A model generated the notes under the pieces. That model did not search any database and was not told the origin of the DNA. It worked only from the letters and a program-made list of their open reading frames with translations. This document shows positions 36,603 to 46,347 of a DNA stretch of 64,000 bases, one piece after another; within the stretch, counting starts at the first letter, position 1; each line of letters starts with the position of its first letter. The translations under genes were made by a program, and so were the position numbers. The stretch comes from Methylopila henanensis (lineage in GTDB: Bacteria > Pseudomonadota > Alphaproteobacteria > Rhizobiales > Methylopilaceae): the NCBI RefSeq assembly GCF_042681025.1, contig NZ_JBHUER010000009.1:1-64000 (forward strand). Direction: 5' to 3'.

Positions 36603-37814
36603 ATGACCGACGCCGCCACCGCCGTCCCCCCGCCCTCGCCTGGCGCGCCGCCGATGCCGGCCGTCCCGCGCGGAAAACTGTCGCCGATCAACCGGCGGCG
36701 GTTCGCGAACTTCCGCGCCAACCGGCGCGGCTACTGGTCGCTCGCGCTGTTCCTGCTGCTGTTCTTCGTCACGCTGTTCGCCGAGTTCATCGCGAACGAC
36801 AAGCCGTTCCTCGTGAAGCACGACGGCGCGTTCTACGTGCCGGCGGTGATGTTCTATCCGGAGACCGCCTTCGGCGGCGACTTCGACACCGAGGCGGACT
36901 ACCGCGACCCCTATCTGCAGAAGCTGATCAAGGACAGCGGCGGCTACATGGTCTGGCCGCCGATCCGCTACTCCTACCGCACCATCAACCTGAACCTGCC
37001 GACGCCGGCGCCCTCGCCCCCGACCTGGATGCTGACGGACGAGCAATGCTCGAAGGCCTCCGTCGGGCGGACGCCGGACGGCGACGCCGCGCCGACGCAA
37101 GGCGGGAACGCGCCGAAGGCCCGCAGCTGCTCCCAGCTCGAATGGAACTGGCTCGGCACCGACGACCAGGGCCGCGACGTGCTCGCCCGGCTGATCTACG
37201 GCTTCCGGCTCTCCGTGCTGTTCGGGCTCGCGCTCGCCATCCTGTCGTCGGTCATCGGCGTGGTCGCCGGCGCGGTGCAGGGCTATTTCGGCGGCTGGAT
37301 CGACCTGCTGTTCCAGCGCTTCATCGAGATCTGGACCTCGGTGCCGACGCTCTACCTGCTGATCATCATCTCGTCCGTGCTGGCGCCGAACGTGTGGGTG
37401 CTGCTCGGCATCCTGCTGCTGTTCTCCTGGACCGCGCTCGTCGGCGTGGTGCGCGCCGAGTTCCTGCGCGGACGGAACTTCGAATATGTCCGCGCCGCGC
37501 GCGCGCTCGGCGTCTCCGACGGCGCCATCATGTTCCGCCACCTGCTGCCGAACGCGATGGTGGCGACGCTGACCTTCATGCCGTTCATCCTGTCCGGCTC
37601 GATCACCACGCTGACCGCGCTCGACTTCCTCGGCTTCGGCCTGCCGCCGGGATCGCCCTCGCTCGGAGAACTGCTCAGCCAGGGCAAGTCGAACCTGCAG
37701 GCCCCCTGGCTCGGCATCTCGGGCTTCCTCGTCATCGCGATCATGCTGTCGCTGCTGATCTTCGTGGGCGAAGCCGTCCGCGACGCCTTCGACCCGCGGA
37801 AGACGTTCCGATGA
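36603..37814 (+). CDS. yejE: ABC transporter permease YejE
   Basis: A 403-residue permease of the Dpp/Opp C type. A Pro-rich cytoplasmic N-terminus contains SPINRRRFANFRANRRGYWS, followed by the first helix, a long periplasmic loop ending NWLGTDDQGRDVLARLIYG, and five helices. The EAA loop is FEYVRAARALGVSDG. It forms the membrane channel with YejB. Its stop overlaps the yejF start (ATGA). Confidence 0.94.
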   Translation: MTDAATAVPPPSPGAPPMPAVPRGKLSPINRRRFANFRANRRGYWSLALFLLLFFVTLFAEFIANDKPFLVKHDGAFYVPAVMFYPETAFGGDFDTEADYRDPYLQKLIKDSGGYMVWPPIRYSYRTINLNLPTPAPSPPTWMLTDEQCSKASVGRTPDGDAAPTQGGNAPKARSCSQLEWNWLGTDDQGRDVLARLIYGFRLSVLFGLALAILSSVIGVVAGAVQGYFGGWIDLLFQRFIEIWTSVPTLYLLIIISSVLAPNVWVLLGILLLFSWTALVGVVRAEFLRGRNFEYVRAARALGVSDGAIMFRHLLPNAMVATLTFMPFILSGSITTLTALDFLGFGLPPGSPSLGELLSQGKSNLQAPWLGISGFLVIAIMLSLLIFVGEAVRDAFDPRKTFR

Positions 37815-39442
37815 CCGACGCTCCCCTGCTCTCCGTCCGCGACCTGTCCGTCGACTTCGCCCGCGAGGGCGGGCGGACGCTCGCGGTCGACCGCGTGTCG
37901 TTCGACCTCGCCAAGGGCGAGACGCTCGCGCTCGTGGGCGAAAGCGGCTCGGGCAAGTCGGTGACGGCGCTGTCGATCGTGAAGCTGCTGGCCTACCCGG
38001 CCGCGGGGCATCCCTCAGGCGAAATCCTGTTCAAGGGCCGCGACCTGCTGAAAGCCTCGGAGCGGGAGCTGCGCAAGGTGCGCGGCGCGGACATCACCAT
38101 GGTGTTCCAGGAGCCGATGACCTCGCTCAACCCGCTGCACACGATCGAGCGGCAGGTCGGCGAGGTGCTGAAGGTCCATCGCGGCTGGTCGGCGGCGAAG
38201 TGCCGCGAGCGGACGCTGGAGCTCCTGGCGCAGGTCGGCATCCCGAACCCGGAGGAGCGGCTCGACGCCTTTCCGCACCAGCTGTCCGGCGGCCAGCGCC
38301 AGCGCGTCATGATCGCCATGGCGCTCGCGAACGAGCCGGACCTGCTGATCGCCGACGAGCCCACCACCGCGCTCGACGTCACCGTGCAGGCGCAGATCCT
38401 CGCCCTGCTGAAGGAGCTGCAGGGCCGGCTCGGCATGGCCATGCTGTTCATCACCCACGACCTCGGCATCGTGCGGCGCATCTCGGACCGGGTCTGCGTC
38501 ATGACCGAGGGCCGGATCGTCGAGCATGGCGAGACGGCCCGCGTGTTCGCCTCCCCCGAGCACGCCTACACCCGAAAACTGCTCGCGGCCGAGCCGAAGG
38601 GCGCGCCGCCGCCGACGGACGCCGAGGCGCGCGCCGTGGTCGAGGTCGACGACCTCAAGGTGTGGTTCCCGATCCGGCGCGGCCTGCTGCGCAAGACGGT
38701 CGGCCATGTGAAGGCGGTCGACGGCGTCTCGGTCACGGTGCGCGAGGGCCAGACGCTCGGCGTGGTCGGCGAGAGCGGCTCGGGCAAGACCACGCTGGGC
38801 CTGGCGATCCTCAGGCTGATCGCGAGCGAAGGCCGCATCGCCTATCTCGGGCAGGCGATCGACGGCTTCTCCTCCGCCGCCATGCGGCCGCTGCGCGCCG
38901 ACATGCAGATCGTGTTCCAGGACCCCTACGGCTCGCTGTCGCCTCGGATGACGGTGGTCGACATCGTGACCGAAGGCCTCGACGTGCAGGGCAAGGCGCT
39001 GAAGCCCGCGGAACGGCGGGAGGCGGCGGCGCGCGCTCTCGCCGACGTCGGCCTTGGCGCCGACGCGCTCGACCGCTACCCCCACGAGTTCTCCGGTGGC
39101 CAGCGCCAGCGCATCGCGATCGCCCGCGCGCTTGCGCTGGAGCCGGCCTTCATCGTGCTGGACGAGCCGACCTCGGCGCTCGACATGTCGGTGCAGGCGC
39201 AGATCGTCGACCTGCTGCGCGCGGTGCAGGCGAAGCGGAAGCTGTCCTTCCTGTTCATCAGCCACGACCTCAAGGTGGTGCGCGCGCTCGCCAACGATCT
39301 GGTGGTGATGCGCGGCGGCAAGGTGGTGGAGCACGGACCGGCGGCGGAGCTGTTCGCCGCCCCGAAGACCGACTACACCCGCGCCCTGCTCGCCGCCGCC
39401 TTCGACATCGAGGCCAAGGCCTCCCACGCGGTGGCGCAGTGA
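37811..39442 (+). CDS. yejF: ABC transporter ATP-binding protein YejF (two nucleotide-binding domains)
   Basis: A 543-residue fused ATPase. Domain 1 has Walker A GESGSGKS (43-50), signature LSGGQRQR and Walker B LLIADEPTTALD. Domain 2 begins near 280 and repeats the set with GESGSGKTT, FSGGQRQR and FIVLDEPTSALD. It powers peptide import through YejBE. It overlaps yejE at its start and the Nudix gene at its end by 4 bp each. Confidence 0.95.
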   Translation: MTDAPLLSVRDLSVDFAREGGRTLAVDRVSFDLAKGETLALVGESGSGKSVTALSIVKLLAYPAAGHPSGEILFKGRDLLKASERELRKVRGADITMVFQEPMTSLNPLHTIERQVGEVLKVHRGWSAAKCRERTLELLAQVGIPNPEERLDAFPHQLSGGQRQRVMIAMALANEPDLLIADEPTTALDVTVQAQILALLKELQGRLGMAMLFITHDLGIVRRISDRVCVMTEGRIVEHGETARVFASPEHAYTRKLLAAEPKGAPPPTDAEARAVVEVDDLKVWFPIRRGLLRKTVGHVKAVDGVSVTVREGQTLGVVGESGSGKTTLGLAILRLIASEGRIAYLGQAIDGFSSAAMRPLRADMQIVFQDPYGSLSPRMTVVDIVTEGLDVQGKALKPAERREAAARALADVGLGADALDRYPHEFSGGQRQRIAIARALALEPAFIVLDEPTSALDMSVQAQIVDLLRAVQAKRKLSFLFISHDLKVVRALANDLVVMRGGKVVEHGPAAELFAAPKTDYTRALLAAAFDIEAKASHAVAQ

Positions 39443-40071
39443 CCGGCGCGAACCTCTTCGCGGCGCAGGCCGGCGAGGTCGCGCTCGACGGGCCGGAGCT
39501 GCTGCACGACGGCTACCGCAAGCTGGAGCTCTGGCGCGTGACGCTGCCGGACGCGGGCGGACGCGGCGAGATCAGGCAGCAGCGCGAGGTGCTGCGCGCC
39601 GGCCCCTGCGTGGCGGTGATCGCGGTCGACCTCGAGCGCGACGAGGCGGTGTTCATCCGCCAGTTCCGCGCTCCGGCGGCGCTTGCGACCGGCGCCGGGG
39701 AGCTGGTGGAGATCGTCGCCGGCCGCATGGAGCCTGGCGAGGACGCGGCCGAAGCCGCGAGGCGCGAGCTCGAGGAAGAAACGGGCCTTGTCCCGCTCGC
39801 GCTGTCGAAGCCGCTGCTGACCTTCCTGCCGACGCCCGGCATCGTCGACGAGCACGCCACGCTGTTCCTCGCGCGGGTCGACGCCGGCGCGCTGCCGGAG
39901 CATGCGGGGGCGCCGGAGGAACACGAGCTGACCCGGCCCTTCGCGGCGCCGATCGACGCCGCGATCGCCTCGCTCGACGGCGCGACGGCGACCAACGCCT
40001 ATCTGCTGATCGGCCTGCAGTGGCTCGCCCTGAACCGCGGCCGGCTCAGGGAGCTGCTCGGCGCGGGTTGA
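39439..40071 (+). CDS. Nudix hydrolase, ADP-ribose pyrophosphatase-like (NudF/NudK type)
   Basis: A 210-residue protein starting at GTG 39439, inside the yejF stop. The Nudix box is GRMEPGEDAAEAARRELEEE (then TGL), with the ADP-ribose-type region VAVIAVDLERDEAVFIRQFR upstream of it and FLPTPGIVDEHATLFLA downstream. It probably cleaves ADP-ribose or sugar nucleotides. Coupling to yejF suggests co-expression only, not a transport role. Confidence 0.88.
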   Translation: MTGANLFAAQAGEVALDGPELLHDGYRKLELWRVTLPDAGGRGEIRQQREVLRAGPCVAVIAVDLERDEAVFIRQFRAPAALATGAGELVEIVAGRMEPGEDAAEAARRELEEETGLVPLALSKPLLTFLPTPGIVDEHATLFLARVDAGALPEHAGAPEEHELTRPFAAPIDAAIASLDGATATNAYLLIGLQWLALNRGRLRELLGAG

Positions 40072-40104
40072 GGGGCGCAGCGAAGCTGCGTCGTTCGTTA
40101 TGGT

Positions 40105-40806
40105 TCAGCCGGCCTTCAGCTCCGAGGCGCCGCCATGGGCGGCGGACCATTCCGCCGGCGCGTTCAGAAAATTCTCGACCTCGGCCAGCACCTTGGGCTC
40201 GAAATGGCCGCTCGCCTTGGCGACCTCGAGCACGTGGCGCCAGGTCGTGAGGTAGTGCAGCTTCAGCCCCATGTCGGCGAGCATCTCGCGGCTGTTCGGG
40301 AACACGTCGTAGAAGAAAAACACGAAGCAGTGCTCCACCGTCATGCCGGCGTCGCGCATGGCCTGGGCGAATACGTGCTTGCTGCGGCCGTCGGTGGCGA
40401 GGTCCTCGACGAGCAGGCCGCGCGACCCCGGCGTCACCACGCCCTCGATCTGCGCGTTGCGGCCGAAACCCTTCGGCTTCTTGCGCACATACTGCATCGG
40501 CAGCATCAGCCGGTCGGCGACCCAGGCCGCGAACGGGATGCCGGCCGTCTCGCCGCCGGCCACCACGTCGATCGCCTCGTAGCCGATGTCGCGCGCGATG
40601 GTGCGCACGGCGTAGTCGACCGCCGCGGTGCGCAGGCGCGGGAACGAGATGATCTTTCGGGTGTCGGTGTAGACCGGGCTCGCCCAGCCGGAGGTGAAGA
40701 TGAACGGCTTGTCGCTGTAGAACTGGACTGCCTTGATCTCCAGGAACATCTTCGCCGTCTCGTAGGCGATGCGGTCCTGGTCGGCGGAGGTGGCGAAGCC
40801 GGTCAT
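40105..40806 (-). CDS. pyrE: orotate phosphoribosyltransferase
   Basis: A 233-residue PyrE that makes OMP from orotate and PRPP in pyrimidine synthesis. The PRPP loop is GLLVEDLATDGRSK, and FTSGWASPVYTDTRKIISFPRLR and YVRKKPKGFGR are typical of the longer alphaproteobacterial form. ATG 40806 is chosen by homology. It lies 88 bp after livM and is convergent with the Nudix gene. Confidence 0.94.
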   Translation of the reverse strand: MTGFATSADQDRIAYETAKMFLEIKAVQFYSDKPFIFTSGWASPVYTDTRKIISFPRLRTAAVDYAVRTIARDIGYEAIDVVAGGETAGIPFAAWVADRLMLPMQYVRKKPKGFGRNAQIEGVVTPGSRGLLVEDLATDGRSKHVFAQAMRDAGMTVEHCFVFFFYDVFPNSREMLADMGLKLHYLTTWRHVLEVAKASGHFEPKVLAEVENFLNAPAEWSAAHGGASELKAG

Positions 40807-40894
40807 GGGCGGGTCCTCGGGGGCGCGGGCGAAACGGCCCCTTCTCGACGATCGGCCGGAGAGGGTCAACCGCTCCGGCCGCGCGTCCGCCCGA

Positions 40895-41890
40895 TCAGAG
40901 CCGCATCTTCAGCCGTCGCGCCAGCACGCCCACGATGCCCTCGCGGAAGGCGAGCACGCAGACCACGAAGATCACGCCCTGCGCCACCGTCACCCAGGCG
41001 CCGAGCTGCGCCAGATAGTTCTGCATCGCGATCACGATGACCGAGCCGACGATCGGGCCGAACACCGTGCCCACCCCGCCGACCAGCGTGATCAGGATCG
41101 CCTCGCCCGACATCGACCAGTGCACGTCGGTCAGCGTCGCGATCTGCGAGACCAGCGCCTTCATCGAGCCCGCGAGCCCCGCGAAGCCCGCGGACAACAC
41201 GAAGGTCGCGAGCTTGTAGCGGGCGGCGTCGTAGCCGAGCGAGATCGCGCGCGGCTCGTTCTCCCGGATCGCCTTCAGCACCTGCCCGAACGGCGAGTGC
41301 ACGATCCGGAACAACGCCAGCAGCGCCGCCATGAAGACGACGGCGGTGAAGACGTAGAGCGCCCAGTCGCCGCTGATGTCGATCACGCCGAACAGCGCGC
41401 CGCGCGGGATCGCCTGGATGCCGTCCTCGCCATGGGTGAACTTCGCCTGCAGGCAGAAGAAGAACACCATCTGGGCGAGCGCCAGCGTGATCATCGAGAA
41501 GTAGATGCCCTGCCGCCGGATCGCGAGCGCGCCGACGACGAGCCCGAGCCCGGCCGAGGCCGCGACGCCGAGCAGGATCGCGAGTTCGGGCGTCAGCCCC
41601 CAGACCTTGGCGGCGTGGCCGGTGACGTAGGCCGCCATGCCGAAGAAGGCGGCGTGGCCGAAGGACAGCAGCCCGCCATAGCCGAGCAGCAGGTTGAAGG
41701 CGCAGGCGAACAGCGCGAAGCACAGCACCGTCATCACGAACACGGGGTAGATGACGAGCGGCGCGACGACGAGAAGGCCCGCGAGCCCGAGGAACAGCAG
41801 CCGGTAGGTCGCCATGGCCTCGCGCGGCAGCGAGGCGGGCGTCGGGCCGATCGCCGCGGCGGGCGCGGGAGCGTCGTGGGCGGCGGTCAT
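40895..41890 (-). CDS. livM: branched-chain amino acid type ABC transporter permease LivM
   Basis: A 331-residue permease with about ten hydrophobic segments. LLLGYGGLLSFGHAAFFGMAAY and IRENEPRAISLGYDAARYKL (the ATPase-coupling loop) are LivM-typical. Start ATG 41890 overlaps the livH stop by 4 bp. The substrate cannot be read from the permease; this class moves branched-chain amino acids, other amino acids, amides or aromatic acids. Confidence 0.93.
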   Translation of the reverse strand: MTAAHDAPAPAAAIGPTPASLPREAMATYRLLFLGLAGLLVVAPLVIYPVFVMTVLCFALFACAFNLLLGYGGLLSFGHAAFFGMAAYVTGHAAKVWGLTPELAILLGVAASAGLGLVVGALAIRRQGIYFSMITLALAQMVFFFCLQAKFTHGEDGIQAIPRGALFGVIDISGDWALYVFTAVVFMAALLALFRIVHSPFGQVLKAIRENEPRAISLGYDAARYKLATFVLSAGFAGLAGSMKALVSQIATLTDVHWSMSGEAILITLVGGVGTVFGPIVGSVIVIAMQNYLAQLGAWVTVAQGVIFVVCVLAFREGIVGVLARRLKMRL

Positions 41891-42777
41891 GCGGTCCTCC
41901 CGAACAGGCCGGCGGGCTTCACGAGGAGGACGATCGCCATGATCACGAAGATCACGGTGGTCGAGGCCTCGGGGTAGAACACCTTGGTCAGGCCCTCGAT
42001 CAGGCCGAGCGCGAAGCCGGAGACGATCGCGCCGAGGATCGAGCCCATGCCGCCGATCACCACCACCGCGAACACCACGATGATGATGTCGGCCCCCATG
42101 TTGGGATTGACCGAGTAGATCGGCGCGGCGAGCACGCCGGCGAGCGCCGCGAGGCCAACGCCGAAGCCGTAGGTCAGCGTGACGAGCAGCGGCACGTTGA
42201 TGCCGAAGGCTTGGGTCAGCGCCGCGTTCTCGGTCGCGGCGCGCAGGTAGGCGCCGAGCTTGGTGCGCTCGATCAGAAACCAGGTGCCGAAGCACACGAT
42301 GACCGAGGCCACGATCACCCAGGCGCGGTAGTTCGGCAGGAACATGAAGCCGAGGTTGCGCCCGCCCGTCAGCTCCTTCGGCATGGCGTAGGGCATGCCC
42401 GAGACGCCGTAATGGTTGCGGAGCAGCCCCTGCATGATCAGCGCAAGGCCGAAGGTCAGCAGCAGGCCGTAGATGTGATCGAGCTTGTAGAGCCGGCTAA
42501 TCAGAAGCCGCTCCAGCACGATTCCGGTCGCGCCCACGATCAGCGGCGCCAGCAGCAGAGCCCACCAGTAGCCGACGCCGAGGTAATTCAGCAGCATCCA
42601 GGCCGCGAAGGCGCCCAGCATGTACTGCGCGCCATGGGTGAAGTTGATGATGTTGAGCAGCCCGAAGATGACCGCGAGGCCGAGGCTCAGCAGGGCGTAG
42701 AACGAGCCGTTGATGAGCCCGAGCAGGAGCTGTCCAAACAGCGCCTGGGTCGAGATGTCGAGGAAGGGGATCATCAT
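41887..42777 (-). CDS. livH: branched-chain amino acid type ABC transporter permease LivH
   Basis: A 296-residue permease with about eight helices. LLLGLINGSFYALLSLGLAVIFG, NFTHGAQYMLGAFAAW and RAATENAALTQAFGINV are typical of LivH. It starts 3 bp after the livF stop and overlaps livM, forming a compact liv G-F-H-M block. Confidence 0.94.
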   Translation of the reverse strand: MMIPFLDISTQALFGQLLLGLINGSFYALLSLGLAVIFGLLNIINFTHGAQYMLGAFAAWMLLNYLGVGYWWALLLAPLIVGATGIVLERLLISRLYKLDHIYGLLLTFGLALIMQGLLRNHYGVSGMPYAMPKELTGGRNLGFMFLPNYRAWVIVASVIVCFGTWFLIERTKLGAYLRAATENAALTQAFGINVPLLVTLTYGFGVGLAALAGVLAAPIYSVNPNMGADIIIVVFAVVVIGGMGSILGAIVSGFALGLIEGLTKVFYPEASTTVIFVIMAIVLLVKPAGLFGRTA

Positions 42778-42780
42778 GGC

Positions 42781-43503
42781 TCAGACCCCGAGATAGCGGT
42801 TGAGCTTGGGCAGGTTGGCCTCGAGCTCGTCGTTCAGGACGGCGTCGACGATCCGGCCCTGCTCGACGATGAGGTGGCGGTCGGCCACGCTCTGGGCGAA
42901 GCGGAAGTTGCTCTCCACCAGCAGCACGGTGAAGCCGCGGTCCTTGAGCGTCCGGAGCGTCGCGCCGATCTGCTGCACGATGACGGGCGCGAGCCCCTCG
43001 GTCAGCTCGTCGCAGAGCAGCAGCTTGGCGCCGGTCCTGAGGATGCGGGCGAGCGCCAGCATCTGCTGCTCCCCGCCCGAGAGTTTGGAGCCCTGGCTCG
43101 ACAGCCGCTCCTTGAGGTTCGGGAACAGCTCGAAGATCTGGTCGTCGGTGAGCCCGCCCGGCCGCACCTCGGGCGGCAGGTGCAGGTTCTCCTTCACCGA
43201 GAGGCTGGCGTAGATGCCGCGCTCCTCCGGCACATAGCCGACGCCGAGCCGGGCGATCCGGCGCGACGGCAGCCCGACGGTCTCGACGCCGCCGATCCGG
43301 ATCGAGCCGGTGCGGCGGCCGACCATCGCCATGATCGAGCGCAGGGTCGTGGTCTTGCCGGCGCCGTTGCGGCCGAGCAGCGTCAGCACCTCGCCCTCGC
43401 GCACCTCGAAACCGACGCCGTGCAGGATGTGGGACTCGCCGTACCAGGCGTGCAGGTCCTCGATCGCGAGCTCGGCCTTCGCGGCGTTCACGCGCTCAAG
43501 CAT
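42781..43503 (-). CDS. livF: branched-chain amino acid type ABC transporter ATPase LivF
   Basis: A 240-residue ATPase with Walker A GRNGAGKTT, signature LSGGEQQMLALARIL and Walker B LLLCDELTEGLAP (Glu kept; the usual DEP is replaced by DEL). YVPEERGIYASLSVKENL is LivF-typical. Start ATG 43503 overlaps the livG end by 8 bp. Confidence 0.94.
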   Translation of the reverse strand: MLERVNAAKAELAIEDLHAWYGESHILHGVGFEVREGEVLTLLGRNGAGKTTTLRSIMAMVGRRTGSIRIGGVETVGLPSRRIARLGVGYVPEERGIYASLSVKENLHLPPEVRPGGLTDDQIFELFPNLKERLSSQGSKLSGGEQQMLALARILRTGAKLLLCDELTEGLAPVIVQQIGATLRTLKDRGFTVLLVESNFRFAQSVADRHLIVEQGRIVDAVLNDELEANLPKLNRYLGV

Positions 43504-44251
43504 GTCCCGCTCCGATATAGGCCTCGATGACGCGCGGGTCGGCGGAGACGGCGGCGTAGTCGCCCTCGGCCAGAACCTTGCCGCGGGCGAGCACGGTGAT
43601 GCGGTCGGAGAGGTCGGCGACCACCGAGAGATTGTGCTCCACCATCAGGATGGTCCGCCCCTCGGCGGCCTTGCGGATCAGGCCGGCGATGCGCGCGATG
43701 TCCTCGTGGCCCATGCCGGCCATCGGCTCGTCCAGCAGCATCATCTCCGGCTCGAGCGCGAGCGTGGTGGCGAGCTCCAGCGCGCGCTTGCGTCCATAGG
43801 ACAGCTCGGTCGCCTCGCGATGGGCGACGTCGGCGAGGCCGAACTCCTCCAGCAGCGCCATGGCGGCGGCGTCGTAGCGCTTCAGCGCCTTCTCGGAACG
43901 CCAGAAATCGAACGAGGCGCCGCGCTGCCGCTGCAGCGCCACCCGCACGTTCTCCAGCACCGTCAGGTGGAGGAACACCGCCGAGATCTGGAACGAGCGC
44001 ACCAGCCCGAGCTGCGCGATGCCGGCGGCGTTCGTGCGGGTGATGTCGCGGCCGTTGTAGCGGATCGAGCCCGCCGTCGGGGCGAGGAACTTCGTCAGCA
44101 GGTTGAAGCAGGTGGTCTTGCCGGCCCCGTTCGGCCCGATCAGGGCGTGGATCGTGCCCCGCTTCACCTTCAGGCCGACGTCGGAGACCGCGGCGAAGCC
44201 GCCGAAACTCTTCGACAGCCCTTCGGTCTCGAGGATGTGCTCCCCGTCCAT
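43496..44251 (-). CDS. livG: branched-chain amino acid type ABC transporter ATPase LivG
   Basis: A 251-residue ATPase with Walker A GPNGAGKTTCFNLLTKFL, signature LSYGRKRALELATTLALEPE and Walker B MMLLDEPMAGM. The C-terminal VIEAYIG is the LivG ending. The gene precedes livF and follows the DUF1185 gene after 127 bp. Confidence 0.94.
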   Translation of the reverse strand: MDGEHILETEGLSKSFGGFAAVSDVGLKVKRGTIHALIGPNGAGKTTCFNLLTKFLAPTAGSIRYNGRDITRTNAAGIAQLGLVRSFQISAVFLHLTVLENVRVALQRQRGASFDFWRSEKALKRYDAAAMALLEEFGLADVAHREATELSYGRKRALELATTLALEPEMMLLDEPMAGMGHEDIARIAGLIRKAAEGRTILMVEHNLSVVADLSDRITVLARGKVLAEGDYAAVSADPRVIEAYIGAGHA

Positions 44252-44378
44252 TGCGGCCTCCTCTTCTCAAGCGCGCCGCGCGAGCCCGGTTGATCCCAGG
44301 TCTTCGGCGGAGACGTTTCCCCAAAGCCGTTCTATCACGCGAGGCGGCGTCGAGGCCGCCCCGCGGGTCCGTGCGCGC

Positions 44379-44948
44379 TCAGGCGTCCGGCAGCTTAATC
44401 CGGTGCAGCGGCCGGCCGCCGATGCCGAGCGCAAGCACCACGACCGCCTCGTCCGCGCGCGGCGCGTCGGGGATCGCGATCTCGGAGGCGTCCATGTCGT
44501 CGAAGCTCCAGATCGACGTCTTGCCGGTGAGCGGGAAGGTGATCGCAGCGCCAGGCGCGCCGATCTTCTTGGTGGACGGGATGATGTCCTTGCCGCCGGT
44601 GGCGGAGCGCACCGGCGCGCCGAACTTCGGATGGATCAGCGCCGCGGCGTGCTCGATCTCGCCGTCCGTTCCGATGATCGCCGCCTTGCCGTAGCCGGTT
44701 ATGTCGTCGGGGCCGGCGCCGAGCGCGTCCATCGCGCGCTGCACCAGAACGGTCGAGACCTCGGCGCCGAGCGCGTAGAGCTCGGCCAGATCCTCGACGT
44801 AGCGGCCCGCGAAGGGATTACGGATGACCGCCGCGACCGTCGCCTTGCGCGACGGCGGATCGACCGGCCGTCCGAAATCGCTGTGGGTCTCTTCGATCTG
44901 CACGACGATCTTGCGCACCATCATCTCGGGCATCGGATGCTCCGTCAT
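44379..44948 (-). CDS. amino acid synthesis family protein (DUF1185)
   Basis: A 189-residue protein of the DUF1185/AA_synth family, whose name comes from a structural-genomics inference and whose activity is unproven. Typical blocks are RKIVVQIEETHSDFGRPVDPPSRKA-type N-terminus, ALGAGPDDITGYGKAAIIGT, GEIEHAAALIHPKFGAPVR and GGKDIIPSTKKIGAPG. It sits between the binding protein and livG of the transporter cluster. That suggests it acts on the imported compound or an early catabolite. Confidence 0.88.
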   Translation of the reverse strand: MTEHPMPEMMVRKIVVQIEETHSDFGRPVDPPSRKATVAAVIRNPFAGRYVEDLAELYALGAEVSTVLVQRAMDALGAGPDDITGYGKAAIIGTDGEIEHAAALIHPKFGAPVRSATGGKDIIPSTKKIGAPGAAITFPLTGKTSIWSFDDMDASEIAIPDAPRADEAVVVLALGIGGRPLHRIKLPDA

Positions 44949-45033
44949 TTTCGTTCGGGAAGGAAGGGGGCCGCGGACGTCCCGGCCGTCGCCGGGCCGG
45001 ACGCCCGCGGACTGCGGAAGCTGACCCGGCGGG

Positions 45034-46248
45034 TCAGTTCGTGGTGACGAGCGGGCAGCCGCCCTGGTCGATCGGCCGGAACGCCTCGGCCGCCGGGATG
45101 GTCTGGCGGAGCTTGTAGTAGTCCCACTCGCCCTTGGACTCGTCGGGCGCCTTGACCTCGAAGAGATACATGTCGTGGATCTTGCGGCCGTCGGCGCGGA
45201 CCTGGCCCTTGCCCATGACGATGTCGTCGGTCGGCGTGGCCTTCATCTTCTCCACCACGGCCTTGCCGTCCTTGGAGTCGCCGAGCGCCTCGACGGCCTT
45301 GAGGTAATGGATGACGGAGCCGTAGACGCCGGCCTGCACCATGGTCGGCCTGCGGCCGCGCATCTCCTTCGAGAACCGGTCGGAGAAAGCGCGCGTGCCC
45401 TCGTTCAGGTCCCAGTAGAACGCCGCCTCCAGCAGCAGCCCCTGCGCGATCGGCAGGCCGATCGAATGCACGTCGGTGAGGTAGACCAGCAGGCCCGCGA
45501 GCTTCTGGCCGCCCTCGACGATGCCGAACTCGGCCGCCTGCTTGATCGAGTTCGAGGTGTCGACGCCGGAATTGGCGAGGCCGACGATCTTCGCGCCCGA
45601 GCTCTGCGCCTGCAGCAGGAAGGAGGAGAAGTCCGGCGTGTTGAGCGGGGTCAGCACCTTGCCGAGCACCTTGCCGCCGCTCGCCTTCACCACCGCCTCG
45701 GTGTCGCGCTCGAGCGCGTGGCCGAAGGCGTAGTCGGCGGTCATGAAGTACCAAGTGTCGCCGCCGGTCTGGACGATCGCCTTGCCGGTGCCGTTGGCGA
45801 GCGCCCAGGTGTCGTGCGTCCAGTGGATGGTGTTGGGCGAGCACTGCTTGCCGGTGAGCTCCGAGGTCGCGGCGCCCGAGACCAGCTCGACCTTGTTCTT
45901 GTCGCGGGCGAGCGAGCTGATGGCGAGCGCGACCGCCGAGTTGGTGACGTCCGTCACCACGTCGACGCCCTCCACGTCGAACCAGCGGCGCGCGATGTTG
46001 GAGGCGATGTCGGGCTTGTTCTGATGGTCGGCGCCCAGAACCTCGATCTTCCAGCCCTTCTCGATCAGGCCGGAATCCTGCACGGCGAGCCGCGCGGCGG
46101 CGACCGAGCCGACGCCGCCCATGTCGGCGTAGAGGCCGGACTGGTCGTTCAGCACGCCGATCTTGAGGGTCTTGGCGGTCTGGGCCTCGGCCGACATCGG
46201 CAGCAGGGCAAGCGCGGCCGCGGCCGCGAGCAGGCGACGGGTCTTCAT
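45034..46248 (-). CDS. ABC transporter substrate-binding protein (LivK-like, Peripla_BP_6)
   Basis: A 404-residue periplasmic binding protein. A Sec signal peptide ends near SAEAQ, then the type I fold opens with LKIGVLNDQSGLYADMGG. VEGVDVVTDVTNSAVALAIS, YFMTADYAFGHALERDTEAVV and the C-terminal KIHDMYLFEVKAPDESKGEW-type segment belong to the subgroup that often serves non-branched substrates. It heads the minus-strand transporter cluster 85 bp before the DUF1185 gene. Confidence 0.9.
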   Translation of the reverse strand: MKTRRLLAAAAALALLPMSAEAQTAKTLKIGVLNDQSGLYADMGGVGSVAAARLAVQDSGLIEKGWKIEVLGADHQNKPDIASNIARRWFDVEGVDVVTDVTNSAVALAISSLARDKNKVELVSGAATSELTGKQCSPNTIHWTHDTWALANGTGKAIVQTGGDTWYFMTADYAFGHALERDTEAVVKASGGKVLGKVLTPLNTPDFSSFLLQAQSSGAKIVGLANSGVDTSNSIKQAAEFGIVEGGQKLAGLLVYLTDVHSIGLPIAQGLLLEAAFYWDLNEGTRAFSDRFSKEMRGRRPTMVQAGVYGSVIHYLKAVEALGDSKDGKAVVEKMKATPTDDIVMGKGQVRADGRKIHDMYLFEVKAPDESKGEWDYYKLRQTIPAAEAFRPIDQGGCPLVTTN

Positions 46249-46347
46249 GGCGTTTCAGCTCCCCTTGATTGCGTTTCCTCGCGCGCCGGTTCTCCGGCGT
46301 CATCGTTCGGCCGCCCCTGCGGGCGTCCGCAGTCCCTGTTCCCGGCT

